A stretch of DNA of 64,000 nt from Budorcas taxicolor. Taxonomy: Eukaryota; Chordata; Mammalia; Artiodactyla; Bovidae. Each line of letters opens with the position of its first letter. Positions within the stretch are counted from its first letter, which is position 1. The notes beneath the pieces are model-generated. The model did not search any database, was not told the origin of the DNA, and was given only the letters and a program-made list of their open reading frames with translations. Position numbers and translations under genes: made by a program. The stretch is taken from NCBI RefSeq assembly GCF_023091745.1, contig NC_068920.1, positions 1,426,001 to 1,490,000 on the forward strand. Direction: 5' to 3'. Below are positions 48,301-59,590 of the stretch, in pieces.

Positions 48301-51036
48301 AATGGACTGAGACATCTGGGGGACTCTTGGAATGGTGGCACGACCCTGGAGTTCCTCTCGCCGTTCCTGTTGAGAGGGCCTCCTCTTGAGATGCGACGGG
48401 AACGCCGGGAATTCTTTCCCGACGAAGCAGGGAAAGGATCCCTCACCTCGAGCTACGAGGCGGAAACGGGGCTCCTCTGGATGTGGGCGGGACCCTCGTG
48501 ATTCCTCTCGATCGGAGAAGAGTATGTCGGGGAACTTCTTGAGTTGCACCAAGGGTGTGAAGGACCCTTTTGACGTTCCAGAGGTGAGGTGTGATTAGCC
48601 CCGAGAAGCCTCTGCAGAAATAGGCCTCATCTCGCCTGCAGGGGAGAACCTCCTGGATATTCTCGAGTTGGGGCAGGTCTTCTCGAGTTACGACGGGGAC
48701 CTCAGGGACCCGCTCTGGTGGCCTCAGGAAGGGCCAGTCCCCATGCGAGTTGCTAGTGGCCCTCTTGGGATACCACTCCAGTCTATGCCGGGGCCTAAGA
48801 CCTTGTGTGGAGTCGGGGCCGGAACCTGAGGATTCCTCTCCAGTGTTGACATGGATTTTGGGGTGCCTCTGAGTCGCCCCAGGGGAGTCAGGCCTAGTCT
48901 CGAGTGGGGGCATGCACGTGCGCTTCCCTCCCGAGCGGCAGCAGTAGGGTCACGCTTCGTGTCACGTGGATCAAGGGATCTGTGGCTTTCCCTCGAGGCT
49001 TTCCCTCGAGGCTTTCCCACGAGGCTTTCCCACAGTGCTGTGCCAAGTGCCACCTTGGTGTGAGTCGATCCTCGGGGTGAAAGACGTGCCGGTGAAGGGA
49101 AAAGAGGTTCCTCTGGAATGGACTGAGATATCTGGGGGACTCTTGGAATGGTGACACGACCCTGGAGTTCCTCTCGACTTTCCTGTTGATAGGGCCTCCT
49201 CTTGAGATGCGACGGGAACGCCGGGAATTCTTTCCCGACGAAGCAGGGAAAGGATCCCTCACCTCGAGCTACGAGGCGTAAACGGGGATCCTCTGGATGT
49301 GGGCGGGACCCTAGTGTTTCCTCTCGAGTGGAGACGGGTATGTCGGGGAACTTCTTGAGTTGCACCAAGGGTGTGAAGGACCCTTTCGACGTTCCAGAGG
49401 TGAGGTGTGATTAGCCCCGAGAAGCCTCTGCGGAAATGGGCCTCATCTCGCCTGCAGGGGAGAACCTCCTGGATATTCTCGAGTTGCGGCAGGTCTTCTC
49501 GAGTTACGACGGGGACCTCAGGGACCCGCTCTGGTGGCCTCAGGAAGGGCCAGTCCCCATGCGAGTTGCTAGTGGCCCTCTTGGGATACCACTCCAGTCT
49601 ATGCCGGGGCCTAAGACCTTGTGTGGAGTCGGGGCCGGAACCTGAGGATTCCTCTCCAGTGTTGACATGGATTTTGGGGTGCCTCTGAGTCGCCCCAGGG
49701 GAGTCAGGCCTAGTCTCGAGTGGGGGCATGCACGTGCGCTTCCCTCCCGAGCTGCAGCAGTAGGGTCACGCTTCGTGTCACGTGGATCAAGGGATCTGTG
49801 GCTTTCCCTCGAGGCTTTCCCTCGAGGCTTTCCCACGAGGCTTTCCCACAGTGCTGTGCCAAGTGCCACCTTGGTGTGAGTCGATCCTCGGGGTGAAAGA
49901 CGAGCCGGTGAAGGGTAAAGAGGATCCTCTGGAATGGACTGAGACATCTGGGGGACTCTTGGAATGGTGACACGACCCTGGAGTTCCTCTCGACTTTCCT
50001 GTTGATAGGGCCTCCTCTTGAGATGCGACGGGAACGCCAGGAATTCTTTCCCGACGAAGCAGGGAAAGGATCCCTCACCTCGAGCTACGAGGCGTAAACG
50101 GGGCTCCTCTGGATGTGGGCGGGACCCTAGTGTTTCCTCTCGAGTGGAGAAGGGTATGTCAGGGAACTTCTTGAGTTGCACCAAGGGTGTGAAGGACCCT
50201 TTCGACGTTCCAGATGTGAGGTGTGATTAGCCCCGAGAAGCCTCTGCGGAAATGGGCCTCATCTCGCCTGCAGGGAAGAACCTCCTGGATATTCTCGAGT
50301 TGCGGCAGGTCTACTCGAGTTACGACGGGGACCTCAGGGACCCGCTCTGGTGGCCTCAGGAAGGGCCAGACCCCATGCGAGTTGCTAGGGGCCATCTCGG
50401 GATTCCTCTCCCATCGATGCCGGGGCCTAAGACCTTGTGTGGAGTCAGGGCCTGAACCTGAGCATTCCTCTCCAGTGTTGACATGGATCTTGGGGTGCCT
50501 CTCAGTCTCCCCAGGTGAGTCAGGCCTCGTCTCGAGTGGGGGCATGCACGTGCGCTTCCCTCCCGAGCTACAGCAGTAGGGTCACGCTTCCTGTCACGTG
50601 GATCAATGGATCTGTGGCTTTCCCTCGAGGCTTTCCCTCGAGGCTTTCCCACGAGGCTTTCCCACAGGGCTGTGCCAAGTGCCACCTTGGTGTGAGTCGA
50701 TCCTCGGCGTGAAAGACGAGCCGGTGAAGGGAAAACAGGTTCCTCTGGAATGGACTGAGACATCTGGGGGACTCTTGGAATGGTGGCACGACCCTGGAGT
50801 TCCTCTCGCCGTTCCTGTTGAGAGGGCCTCCTCTTGAGATGCGACGGGAACGCCGGGAATTCTTTCCCGACGAAGCAGGGAAAGGATCCCTCACCTCGAG
50901 CTACGAGGCGGAAACGGGGCTCCTCTGGATGTGGGCGGGACCCTCGTGATTCCTCTCGATCGGAGAAGAGTATGTCGGGGAACTTCTTGAGTTGCACCAA
51001 GGGTGTGAAAGACCCTTTTGACGTTCCAGAGGTGAG
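45378..51036 (+). repeat. Seven-monomer mosaic with 2.4-kb and 3.2-kb partial repeats
   Basis: Monomers start at 45378 (816), 46194 (802), 46996 (790), 47786 (803), 48589 (816), 49405 (816) and 50221 (816), all gattag family. 45378/46194 recur as 48589/49405 at an offset of 3,211. 47786/48589 recur as 50221/51037 at an offset of 2,435-2,448, the 13-bp difference being one minisatellite unit. The 802-bp monomer has three 13-bp units, one of them shortened to 12 (tttcctcgagg near 46605). Confidence 0.7.
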
Positions 51037-53126
51037 GTGTGATTAGCCCCGAGAAGCCTCTGCGGAAATAGGCCTCATCTCGCCTGCAGGGGAGAACCTC
51101 CTGGATATTCTCGAGTTGCGGCAGGTCTTCTGGAGTTACGACGGGGACATCAGGGACCCGCTCTGGTGGCCTCAGGAAGGGCCAGTCCCCATGCGCGTTG
51201 TTAGGGGCCATCTCGGGATTCCTCTCCCATCGATGCCGGGGCCTAAGCCCTTGTGTGGAATCGGGGCCGGAACCTGAGGATTCCTCTCCAGTGTTGACAT
51301 GGATCTTCGGGTGCCTCTGAGTCTCCCCAGGGGAGTCTGGCCTCGTCTCGAGTGGGGGCATGCGCGTGCGATTCCCTCCCGAGCTGCAGCAGTAGGGTCA
51401 CGCTTCCTGTCACGTCGATCAAGGGATCTGTGGCTTTCCCTCGAGGCTTTCCCTCGAGGCTTTCCCACGAGGCTTTCCCACAGGGCTGTGCCAAGTGCCA
51501 GCTTGGTGTGAGTCGATCCTCGGCGTGAAAGACGAGCCGGTGAAGGGAAAAGAGGTTCCTCTGGAATGGACTGAGACATCTCGGGGACTCTTGGAATGGT
51601 GGCACGACCCTGGAGTTCCTCTCGCCGTTCCTGTTGAGAGGGCCTCCTCTTGAGATGCGACGGGAACGCCGGGAATTCTTTCCCAGCGATGAAGGGAAAG
51701 GATCCGTCACCTCGAGCTACGAGGCGGAAACGGGGCTCCTCTGGATGTGGGCGGGACCCTCGTGTTTCCTCTCGAGTGGAGACGGGTATGTCGGGGAACT
51801 TCTTGAGTTGCACCACGGGTGGGAAGGACCCTTTCGACGTTCCAGAGGTGAGGTGTGATTAGCCCTGAGAAGCCTCTGCGGAAATAGGCCTCATCTCGCC
51901 TGCAGGGGAGAACCTCCTGGATATTCTCGAGTTGCAGCAGGTCTTCTCTAGTTACGACGGGGACCTCAGGGACCCGCTCTGGTGGCCTCAGGAAGGGCCA
52001 GTCCCCATATGCGTTGCTAGGGGCCATCTCGGGATTCCTCTCCCATCGATGCCGGGGCCTAAGCCCTTGTGTGGAATCGGGGCCGGAACCTGAGGATTCC
52101 TCTCCAGTGTTGACATGGATCTTCGGGTGCCTCTGAGTCTCCCCAGGGGAGTCAGGCCTCGTCTCGAGTGGGGGCATGCGCGTGCAATTCCCTCCCGAGC
52201 TGCAGCAGTAGGGTCACGCTTCCTGTCACGTGGATCAAGGGATCTGTGGCTTTCCCACGAGGCTTTCCCTCGAGGCTTTCCCACGAGGCTTTCCCACAGG
52301 GCTGTGCCAAGTGCCACCTTGGTGTGAGTCGATCCTCGGCGTGAAAGACGAGCCGGTGAAGGGAAAAGTGGTTCCTCTGGAATGGACTGAGACATCTGGG
52401 GGACTCTTGGAATGGTGGCACGACCCTGGAGTTCCTCTCGCCTTTCCTGTTGAGAGGGCCTCCTCTTGAGATGCGACGGGAACGCCGGGAATTCTTTCCC
52501 GACGAAGCAGGGAAAGGATCCGTCACCTCGAGCTACGAGGCGGAAACGGGGCTCTTCTGGATGTGGGCGGGACCCTCGTGTTTCCTCTCGAGTGGAGACG
52601 GGTATGTCGGGGAACTTCTTGAGTTGCCCCAAGGGTGGGAAGGACCCTTTCGACGTTCCAGAGGTGAGGTGTGATTAGCCCCGAGAAGCCTCTGCGGAAA
52701 TAGGCCTCATCTCGCCTGCAGGGGAGAACCTCCTGGATATTCTCGAGTTGCAGCAGGTCTTCTCGAGTTACGACGGGGACCTCAGGGACCCGCTCTGGTG
52801 GCCTCAGGAAGGGCCAGTCCCCATGCGCATTGCTAGGGGCCATCTCGGGATTCCTCTCCCATCGATGCCGGGGCCTAAGCCCTTGTGTGGAATCGGGGCC
52901 GGAACCTGAGGATTCCTCTCCAGTGTTGACATGGATCTTCTGGTGCCTCTGAGTCTCCCCAGGGGAGTCAGGCCTCGTCTCGTGTGGGGGCATGCGCATT
53001 CGATTCCCTCCCGAGCTGCAGCAGTAGGGTCACGCTTCCAGTCACGTGGATCAAGGGATCTGTGGCTTTCCCTCGAGGCTTTCCCTCGAGGCTTTCCCAC
53101 GAGGCTTTCCCACAGGGCTGTGCCAC
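51037..53126 (+). repeat. Monomers related to 32.4-34.0 kb, with one extra unit
   Basis: Monomers start at 51037 (816), 51853 (816) and 52669 (truncated here by the next HOR). 51037 (3' half) and 51853 match 32404 and 33220 at an offset of 18,633. 52669 is a further copy of the same type, so this region has one monomer more than its counterpart and later offsets become 19,448. Confidence 0.7.
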
Positions 53127-56100
53127 GTGCCACCTTGTTGTGAGTCGATCCTCGGCGTGAAAGACGAGCCGGTGAAGGGAAAGGAGGTTCCTCTGGAATG
53201 TACTGAAACATCTGGGCGACTCTTGGAGTGGTGGCACAGCCCTGGAGTTCCTCTCACCGTTCCTGTTGAGAGGGCCTCCTCTTTAGATGCGACGGGAACG
53301 CCGGGATCTCTTTCCCGACGAAGCAGGGAAAGGATTCCTCATCTCGAGCTACGTCGCGGAAACGGGGCTCCCTGGATGAGGGCGGGACCCTCGTGTTTCC
53401 TCTCGAGTGGAGACGGGTATGTCGGGGAACTTCTTGATTTGAACCAAGGGAGTGAAGGACCCTTTCGAAGTCCAGAGGTGAGGTGTGATCAGTCTCGAGA
53501 CGCCTCAGCACAAATGGGCCTCATCTCTCCTGGAGGGGAGAACCTCCAGGATTTTCTCGAGTTGCGGCAGGTCTTCTCGAGTTACGACGGGGACCTCAGG
53601 GACCCGCTCTGGTGGCCTCAGGAAAGGCCAGTCCCCATGCGACGTGCTAGGGGCCCTCTCGGGATTCCTCTCCCGTCCATGCCGGGGCCTAAGTCCTTGT
53701 GTGGAGTCGGGGCCGGAACCTGAGGATTCCTCTCCAGTGTTGCCATGGATCTTGGGGTGCCTCTGAGTCTCCCCAGGGGAGTCAGGCTTCGTCTCCAGTG
53801 GGGGCAAGCGGGTGCGCTTCCCTCCCGAGCTGCAGATGTAGGGTCAGGCTTCCTGTCACGTGGATCAAGGGATCTGTGGCTTTCCCTCGAGGCTTTCCCT
53901 CGAGGATTTCCCACGACGCTTTCCCACAGGGCTTTGCCAAGTGCCACCTTGGTGTGAGTCGATCCTCGGCGTGAAAGACGAGCAGGTGAAGGGAAAAGAG
54001 GTTCCTCTGGAATGGACTGAGACATCTGGGGGACTCTTGGAATGGTGGCACGACCCTGGAGTTCCTCTCGCCGTTCCTGTTGAGAGGGCCTCCTCTTGAG
54101 ATGCGACGGGGACGCCGGGAATTCTTTCCCGACGAAGCAGGTAAAGGATCCCTCACCTCGAGCTACGAGGCGGAAACGGGGCTCCTCTGGATGTGGGCGG
54201 ACCCTCAGGTTTCCTCTCGAGTGGAGACGGGTATGTCGGGGAACTTCTTGAGTTGCCCCAAGGGTGGGAAGGACCCTTTCGACGTTCCAGAGGTGAGGTG
54301 TGATTAGCCCCGAGAAGCCTCTGCGGAAATGGGCCTCCTCTCGCCTGTAGGGGAGAACCGGCTGGATTTTCTCGACTTGCGGCAGGTCTTCTCGAGTTAC
54401 GACGGGGACCTCAGGGACCCGCTCTGGTGGCCTCAAGAAAGGCCAGTCCCCATGCGAGTTGCTAGGGGCCCTCTCGGGATTCCTCTCCCGTTCATGCCGG
54501 GGCCTAAGACCTTGTGTGGAGTCGGGGCCGGGACCTTAGGATTCCTTTCCAGTGTTGCCATGGATCTTGGGGTGCCTCTGAGTCTCCCCAGGGTTTCAGG
54601 CCTCGTCTCGAGTTGGGGCATGCACGTGCGCTTTCCTCACGAGCTGTAGCAGTAGTGTCACGCTTCCTGTCACATGGATCAAGGGATCTGTGGCTTTCCC
54701 TCGAGGCTTTCCCACAGGGCTGTGCCCCGTGCCACCTTAGTGTGAGTTCATCCTCGGCGAGAAAGACGAGCCGGTGAAGAGAAAAGAGGTTGCTTTGGAA
54801 TGGACTGAGACATCTGGGGGACTCTTGGAATGGCGGCACGACGCTGGAGTTCCTCTCGCCGTTCCTGTTGAGATGGCCTCCTCTTGAGATGCGACGGGAA
54901 CGCCGGGAATTCTTTCCCGACGAAGCAGGGAAAGGATCAGTCACCTCGAGCTACGAGGCGGAAAAGGGGCTCCTCTGGATGTGGGCGGACCCTCGTGTTT
55001 CCTCTCGAGTGGAGACGGGTATGTCGGGGAACTTCTTGAGTTGCACCAAGGGTGTGAAGGACCCTTTCGAAGTCCAGAGGTGAGGTGTTATCAGTTTCGA
55101 GACGCCTCAGCACAAATGGGCCTCATCTCTGTTGGAGGGGAGAACCTCCAGGATTTTCTCGAGTTGCGGCAGGTCTTCTCGAGTTACGACGGGGACCTCA
55201 GGGACCCGCTCTGGTGGCCTCAGGAAAGGCCAGTCCCCATGCGAGGTGCTAGGGGCCCTCTCGGGATTCCTCTCCCGTCCATGCCGGGGCCTAAGTCCTT
55301 GTGTGGAGTCGGGCCCGGAACCTGTGGATTCCTCTCCAGTGTTGCCATGGATCTTGGGGTGCCTCTCAGTTTCCCCAGAGGAGTCAGGCCTCGTCTCGTG
55401 TGGGGGCATGCACGTGCGCTTCCTTCCCGAGCTGCAGCAGCAGGTTCACGCTTCCTGTCACGTGGATCAAGGGATCTGTGTCTTTCTCTTGATGCTTTCC
55501 CTCAATGCTTTCCCACGAGGCTTTCCCACAGAGCTGTGCCAAGTGCCACCTTGGTGTGAGTCGATCCTCGGCGTGAAAGACGAGCCGCTGAAGGGAAAAG
55601 AGGTTCCTCTGGAATGGACTGAGACATCTGGGGGACTCTTGGAATGGTGGCACGACCCTGGAGTTCCTCTCGCCGTTCCTGTTAAGAGGGCCTTCTCTTG
55701 AGATGCGATGGGAACGCCCGGAAATCTTTCCCGACGATGCAGGGAAAGGATCCCCCACCTCGAGCTAAGAGGCGAAAACGGGGCTCCTCTGGATGTGGGC
55801 GGGACCCTCGTGTTTCCTCTCGAGTGGAGACGGGTATGTCGGGGAACTTCTTGAGTTGCCCCAAGGGTGGGAAAGACCCTTTCGACGTTCCAGAGGTGAG
55901 GTGTGATTAGCCCCGAGAAGCCTCTGCGGAAATGGGCCTCCTCTCGCCTGTAGGGGAGAACCGGCTGGATTTTCTCGAGTTGCGGCAGGTCTTCTCGAGT
56001 TACGACGGGGACCTCAGGGACCCGCTCTGGTGGCCTCAGGAAGGGCCAGTCCCCATGCGAGTTGCTAGGGTCCATCTCGGGATTCCTCTCCCGACGATCC

Positions 56101-56358
56101 CGGGGCCTAAGACCTTGTGTGGAGTCGGGGCCCGAACCTGAGGATTCCTCTCCAGTGTTGACATGGATCTTGGGGTGCCTCTCAGTCTCCCCAGGGGAGT
56201 CAGGCCTCGTCTCGAGTGGGGGCATGCACGTGCGCTTCCCTCCCGAGCTGCAGCAGTAGGGTCACGCTTATTGTCACGTGGATCAAGGGATCTGTGGCTT
56301 TCCCTCGAGGCTTTCCCTCGAGGCTTTCCCACGAGGCTTTCCCACAGGGCTGTGCCAA
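53127..56358 (+). repeat. 3,232-bp four-monomer HOR, copy 1
   Basis: Monomers inside the span start at 53483 (815), 54298 (787), 55085 (816) and 55901 (814 to the next landmark). These correspond to 34035, 34850 and 35637 of the five-monomer HOR at an offset of 19,448. Identity with copy 2 begins right after 53126/56358 (cacgtg against caagtg). Private shared markers include cttgttgtgag near 53134 and 56366, and tctgttggagg near 55128 and 58360. Confidence 0.88.
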
Positions 56359-59300
56359 GTGCCACCTTGTTGTGAGTCGATCCTCGGCGTGAAAGACGAG
56401 CCGGTGAAGGGAAAGGAGGTTCCTCTGGAATGTACTGAAACATCTGGGCGACTCTTGGAGTGGTGGCACAGCCCTGGAGTTCCTCTCACCGTTCCTGTTG
56501 AGAGGGCCTCCTCTTTAGATGCGACGGGAACGCCGGGATCTCTTTCCCGACGAAGCAGGGAAAGGATTCCTCATCTCGAGCTACGTCGCGGAAACGGGGC
56601 TCCCTGGATGAGGGCGGGACCCTCGTGTTTCCTCTCGAGTGGAGACGGGTATGTCGGGGAACTTCTTGATTTGAACCAAGGGAGTGAAGGACCCTTTCGA
56701 AGTCCAGAGGTGAGGTGTGATCAGTCTCGAGACGCCTCAGCACAAATGGGCCTCATCTCTCCTGGAGGGGAGAACCTCCAGGATTTTCTCGAGTTGCGGC
56801 AGGTCTTCTCGAGTTACGACGGGGACCTCAGGGACCCGCTCTGGTGGCCTCAGGAAAGGCCAGTCCCCATGCGACGTGCTAGGGGCCCTCTCGGGATTCC
56901 TCTCCCGTCCATGCCGGGGCCTAAGTCCTTGTGTGGAGTCGGGGCCGGAACCTGAGGATTCCTCTCCAGTGTTGCCATGGATCTTGGGGTGCCTCTGAGT
57001 CTCCCCAGGGGAGTCAGGCTTCGTCTCCAGTGGGGGCAAGCGGGTGCGCTTCCCTCCCGAGCTGCAGATGTAGGGTCAGGCTTCCTGTCACGTGGATCAA
57101 GGGATCTGTGGCTTTCCCTCGAGGCTTTCCCTCGAGGATTTCCCACGACGCTTTCCCACAGGGCTTTGCCAAGTGCCACCTTGGTGTGAGTCGATCCTCG
57201 GCGTGAAAGACGAGCAGGTGAAGGGAAAAGAGGTTCCTCTGGAATGGACTGAGACATCTGGGGGACTCTTGGAATGGTGGCACGACCCTGGAGTTCCTCT
57301 CGCCGTTCCTGTTGAGAGGGCCTCCTCTTGAGATGCGACGGGGACGCCGGGAATTCTTTCCCGACGAAGCAGGTAAAGGATCCCTCACCTCGAGCTACGA
57401 GGCGGAAACGGGGCTCCTCTGGATGTGGGCGGACCCTCAGGTTTCCTCTCGAGTGGAGACGGGTATGTCGGGGAACTTCTTGAGTTGCCCCAAGGGTGGG
57501 AAGGACCCTTTCGACGTTCCAGAGGTGAGGTGTGATTAGCCCCGAGAAGCCTCTGCGGAAATGGGCCTCCTCTCGCCTGTAGGGGAGAACCGGCTGGATT
57601 TTCTCGACTTGCGGCAGGTCTTCTCGAGTTACGACGGGGACCTCAGGGACCCGCTCTGGTGGCCTCAAGAAAGGCCAGTCCCCATGCGAGTTGCTAGGGG
57701 CCCTCTCGGGATTCCTCTCCCGTTCATGCCGGGGCCTAAGACCTTGTGTGGAGTCGGGGCCGGGACCTTAGGATTCCTTTCCAGTGTTGCCATGGATCTT
57801 GGGGTGCCTCTGAGTCTCCCCAGGGTTTCAGGCCTCGTCTCGAGTTGGGGCATGCACGTGCGCTTTCCTCACGAGCTGTAGCAGTAGTGTCACGCTTCCT
57901 GTCACATGGATCAAGGGATCTGTGGCTTTCCCTCGAGGCTTTCCCACAGGGCTGTGCCCCGTGCCACCTTAGTGTGAGTTCATCCTCGGCGAGAAAGACG
58001 AGCCGGTGAAGAGAAAAGAGGTTGCTTTGGAATGGACTGAGACATCTGGGGGACTCTTGGAATGGCGGCACGACGCTGGAGTTCCTCTCGCCGTTCCTGT
58101 TGAGATGGCCTCCTCTTGAGATGCGACGGGAACGCCGGGAATTCTTTCCCGACGAAGCAGGGAAAGGATCAGTCACCTCGAGCTACGAGGCGGAAAAGGG
58201 GCTCCTCTGGATGTGGGCGGACCCTCGTGTTTCCTCTCGAGTGGAGACGGGTATGTCGGGGAACTTCTTGAGTTGCACCAAGGGTGTGAAGGACCCTTTC
58301 GAAGTCCAGAGGTGAGGTGTTATCAGTTTCGAGACGCCTCAGCACAAATGGGCCTCATCTCTGTTGGAGGGGAGAACCTCCAGGATTTTCTCGAGTTGCG
58401 GCAGGTCTTCTCGAGTTACGACGGGGACCTCAGGGACCCGCTCTGGTGGCCTCAGGAAAGGCCAGTCCCCATGCGAGGTGCTAGGGGCCCTCTCGGGATT
58501 CCTCTCCCGTCCATGCCGGGGCCTAAGTCCTTGTGTGGAGTCGGGCCCGGAACCTGTGGATTCCTCTCCAGTGTTGCCATGGATCTTGGGGTGCCTCTCA
58601 GTTTCCCCAGAGGAGTCAGGCCTCGTCTCGTGTGGGGGCATGCACGTGCGCTTCCTTCCCGAGCTGCAGCAGCAGGTTCACGCTTCCTGTCACGTGGATC
58701 AAGGGATCTGTGTCTTTCTCTTGATGCTTTCCCTCAATGCTTTCCCACGAGGCTTTCCCACAGAGCTGTGCCAAGTGCCACCTTGGTGTGAGTCGATCCT
58801 CGGCGTGAAAGACGAGCCGCTGAAGGGAAAAGAGGTTCCTCTGGAATGGACTGAGACATCTGGGGGACTCTTGGAATGGTGGCACGACCCTGGAGTTCCT
58901 CTCGCCGTTCCTGTTAAGAGGGCCTTCTCTTGAGATGCGATGGGAACGCCCGGAAATCTTTCCCGACGATGCAGGGAAAGGATCCCCCACCTCGAGCTAA
59001 GAGGCGAAAACGGGGCTCCTCTGGATGTGGGCGGGACCCTCGTGTTTCCTCTCGAGTGGAGACGGGTATGTCGGGGAACTTCTTGAGTTGCCCCAAGGGT
59101 GGGAAAGACCCTTTCGACGTTCCAGAGGTGAGGTGTGATTAGCCCCGAGAAGCCTCTGCGGAAATGGGCCTCCTCTCGCCTGTAGGGGAGAACCGGCTGG
59201 ATTTTCTCGAGTTGCGGCAGGTCTTCTCGAGTTACGACGGGGACCTCAGGGACCCGCTCTGGTGGCCTCAGGAAGGGCCAGTCCCCATGCGAGTTGCTAG

Positions 59301-59590
59301 GGTCCATCTCGGGATTCCTCTCCCGACGATCCCGGGGCCTAAGACCTTGTGTGGAGTCGGGGCCCGAACCTGAGGATTCCTCTCCAGTGTTGACATGGAT
59401 CTTGGGGTGCCTCTCAGTCTCCCCAGGGGAGTCAGGCCTCGTCTCGAGTGGGGGCATGCACGTGCGCTTCCCTCCCGAGCTGCAGCAGTAGGGTCACGCT
59501 TATTGTCACGTGGATCAAGGGATCTGTGGCTTTCCCTCGAGGCTTTCCCTCGAGGCTTTCCCACGAGGCTTTCCCACAGGGCTGTGCCAA
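56359..59590 (+). repeat. 3,232-bp four-monomer HOR, copy 2
   Basis: Monomers start at 56715, 57530, 58317 and 59133. I saw no clear difference from copy 1 by eye. Identity runs to 59601 and stops at 59602, where the usual cttggtg replaces cttgttg, so the closing crossover is confined to a window of about a dozen bases (59591-59601). Confidence 0.88.
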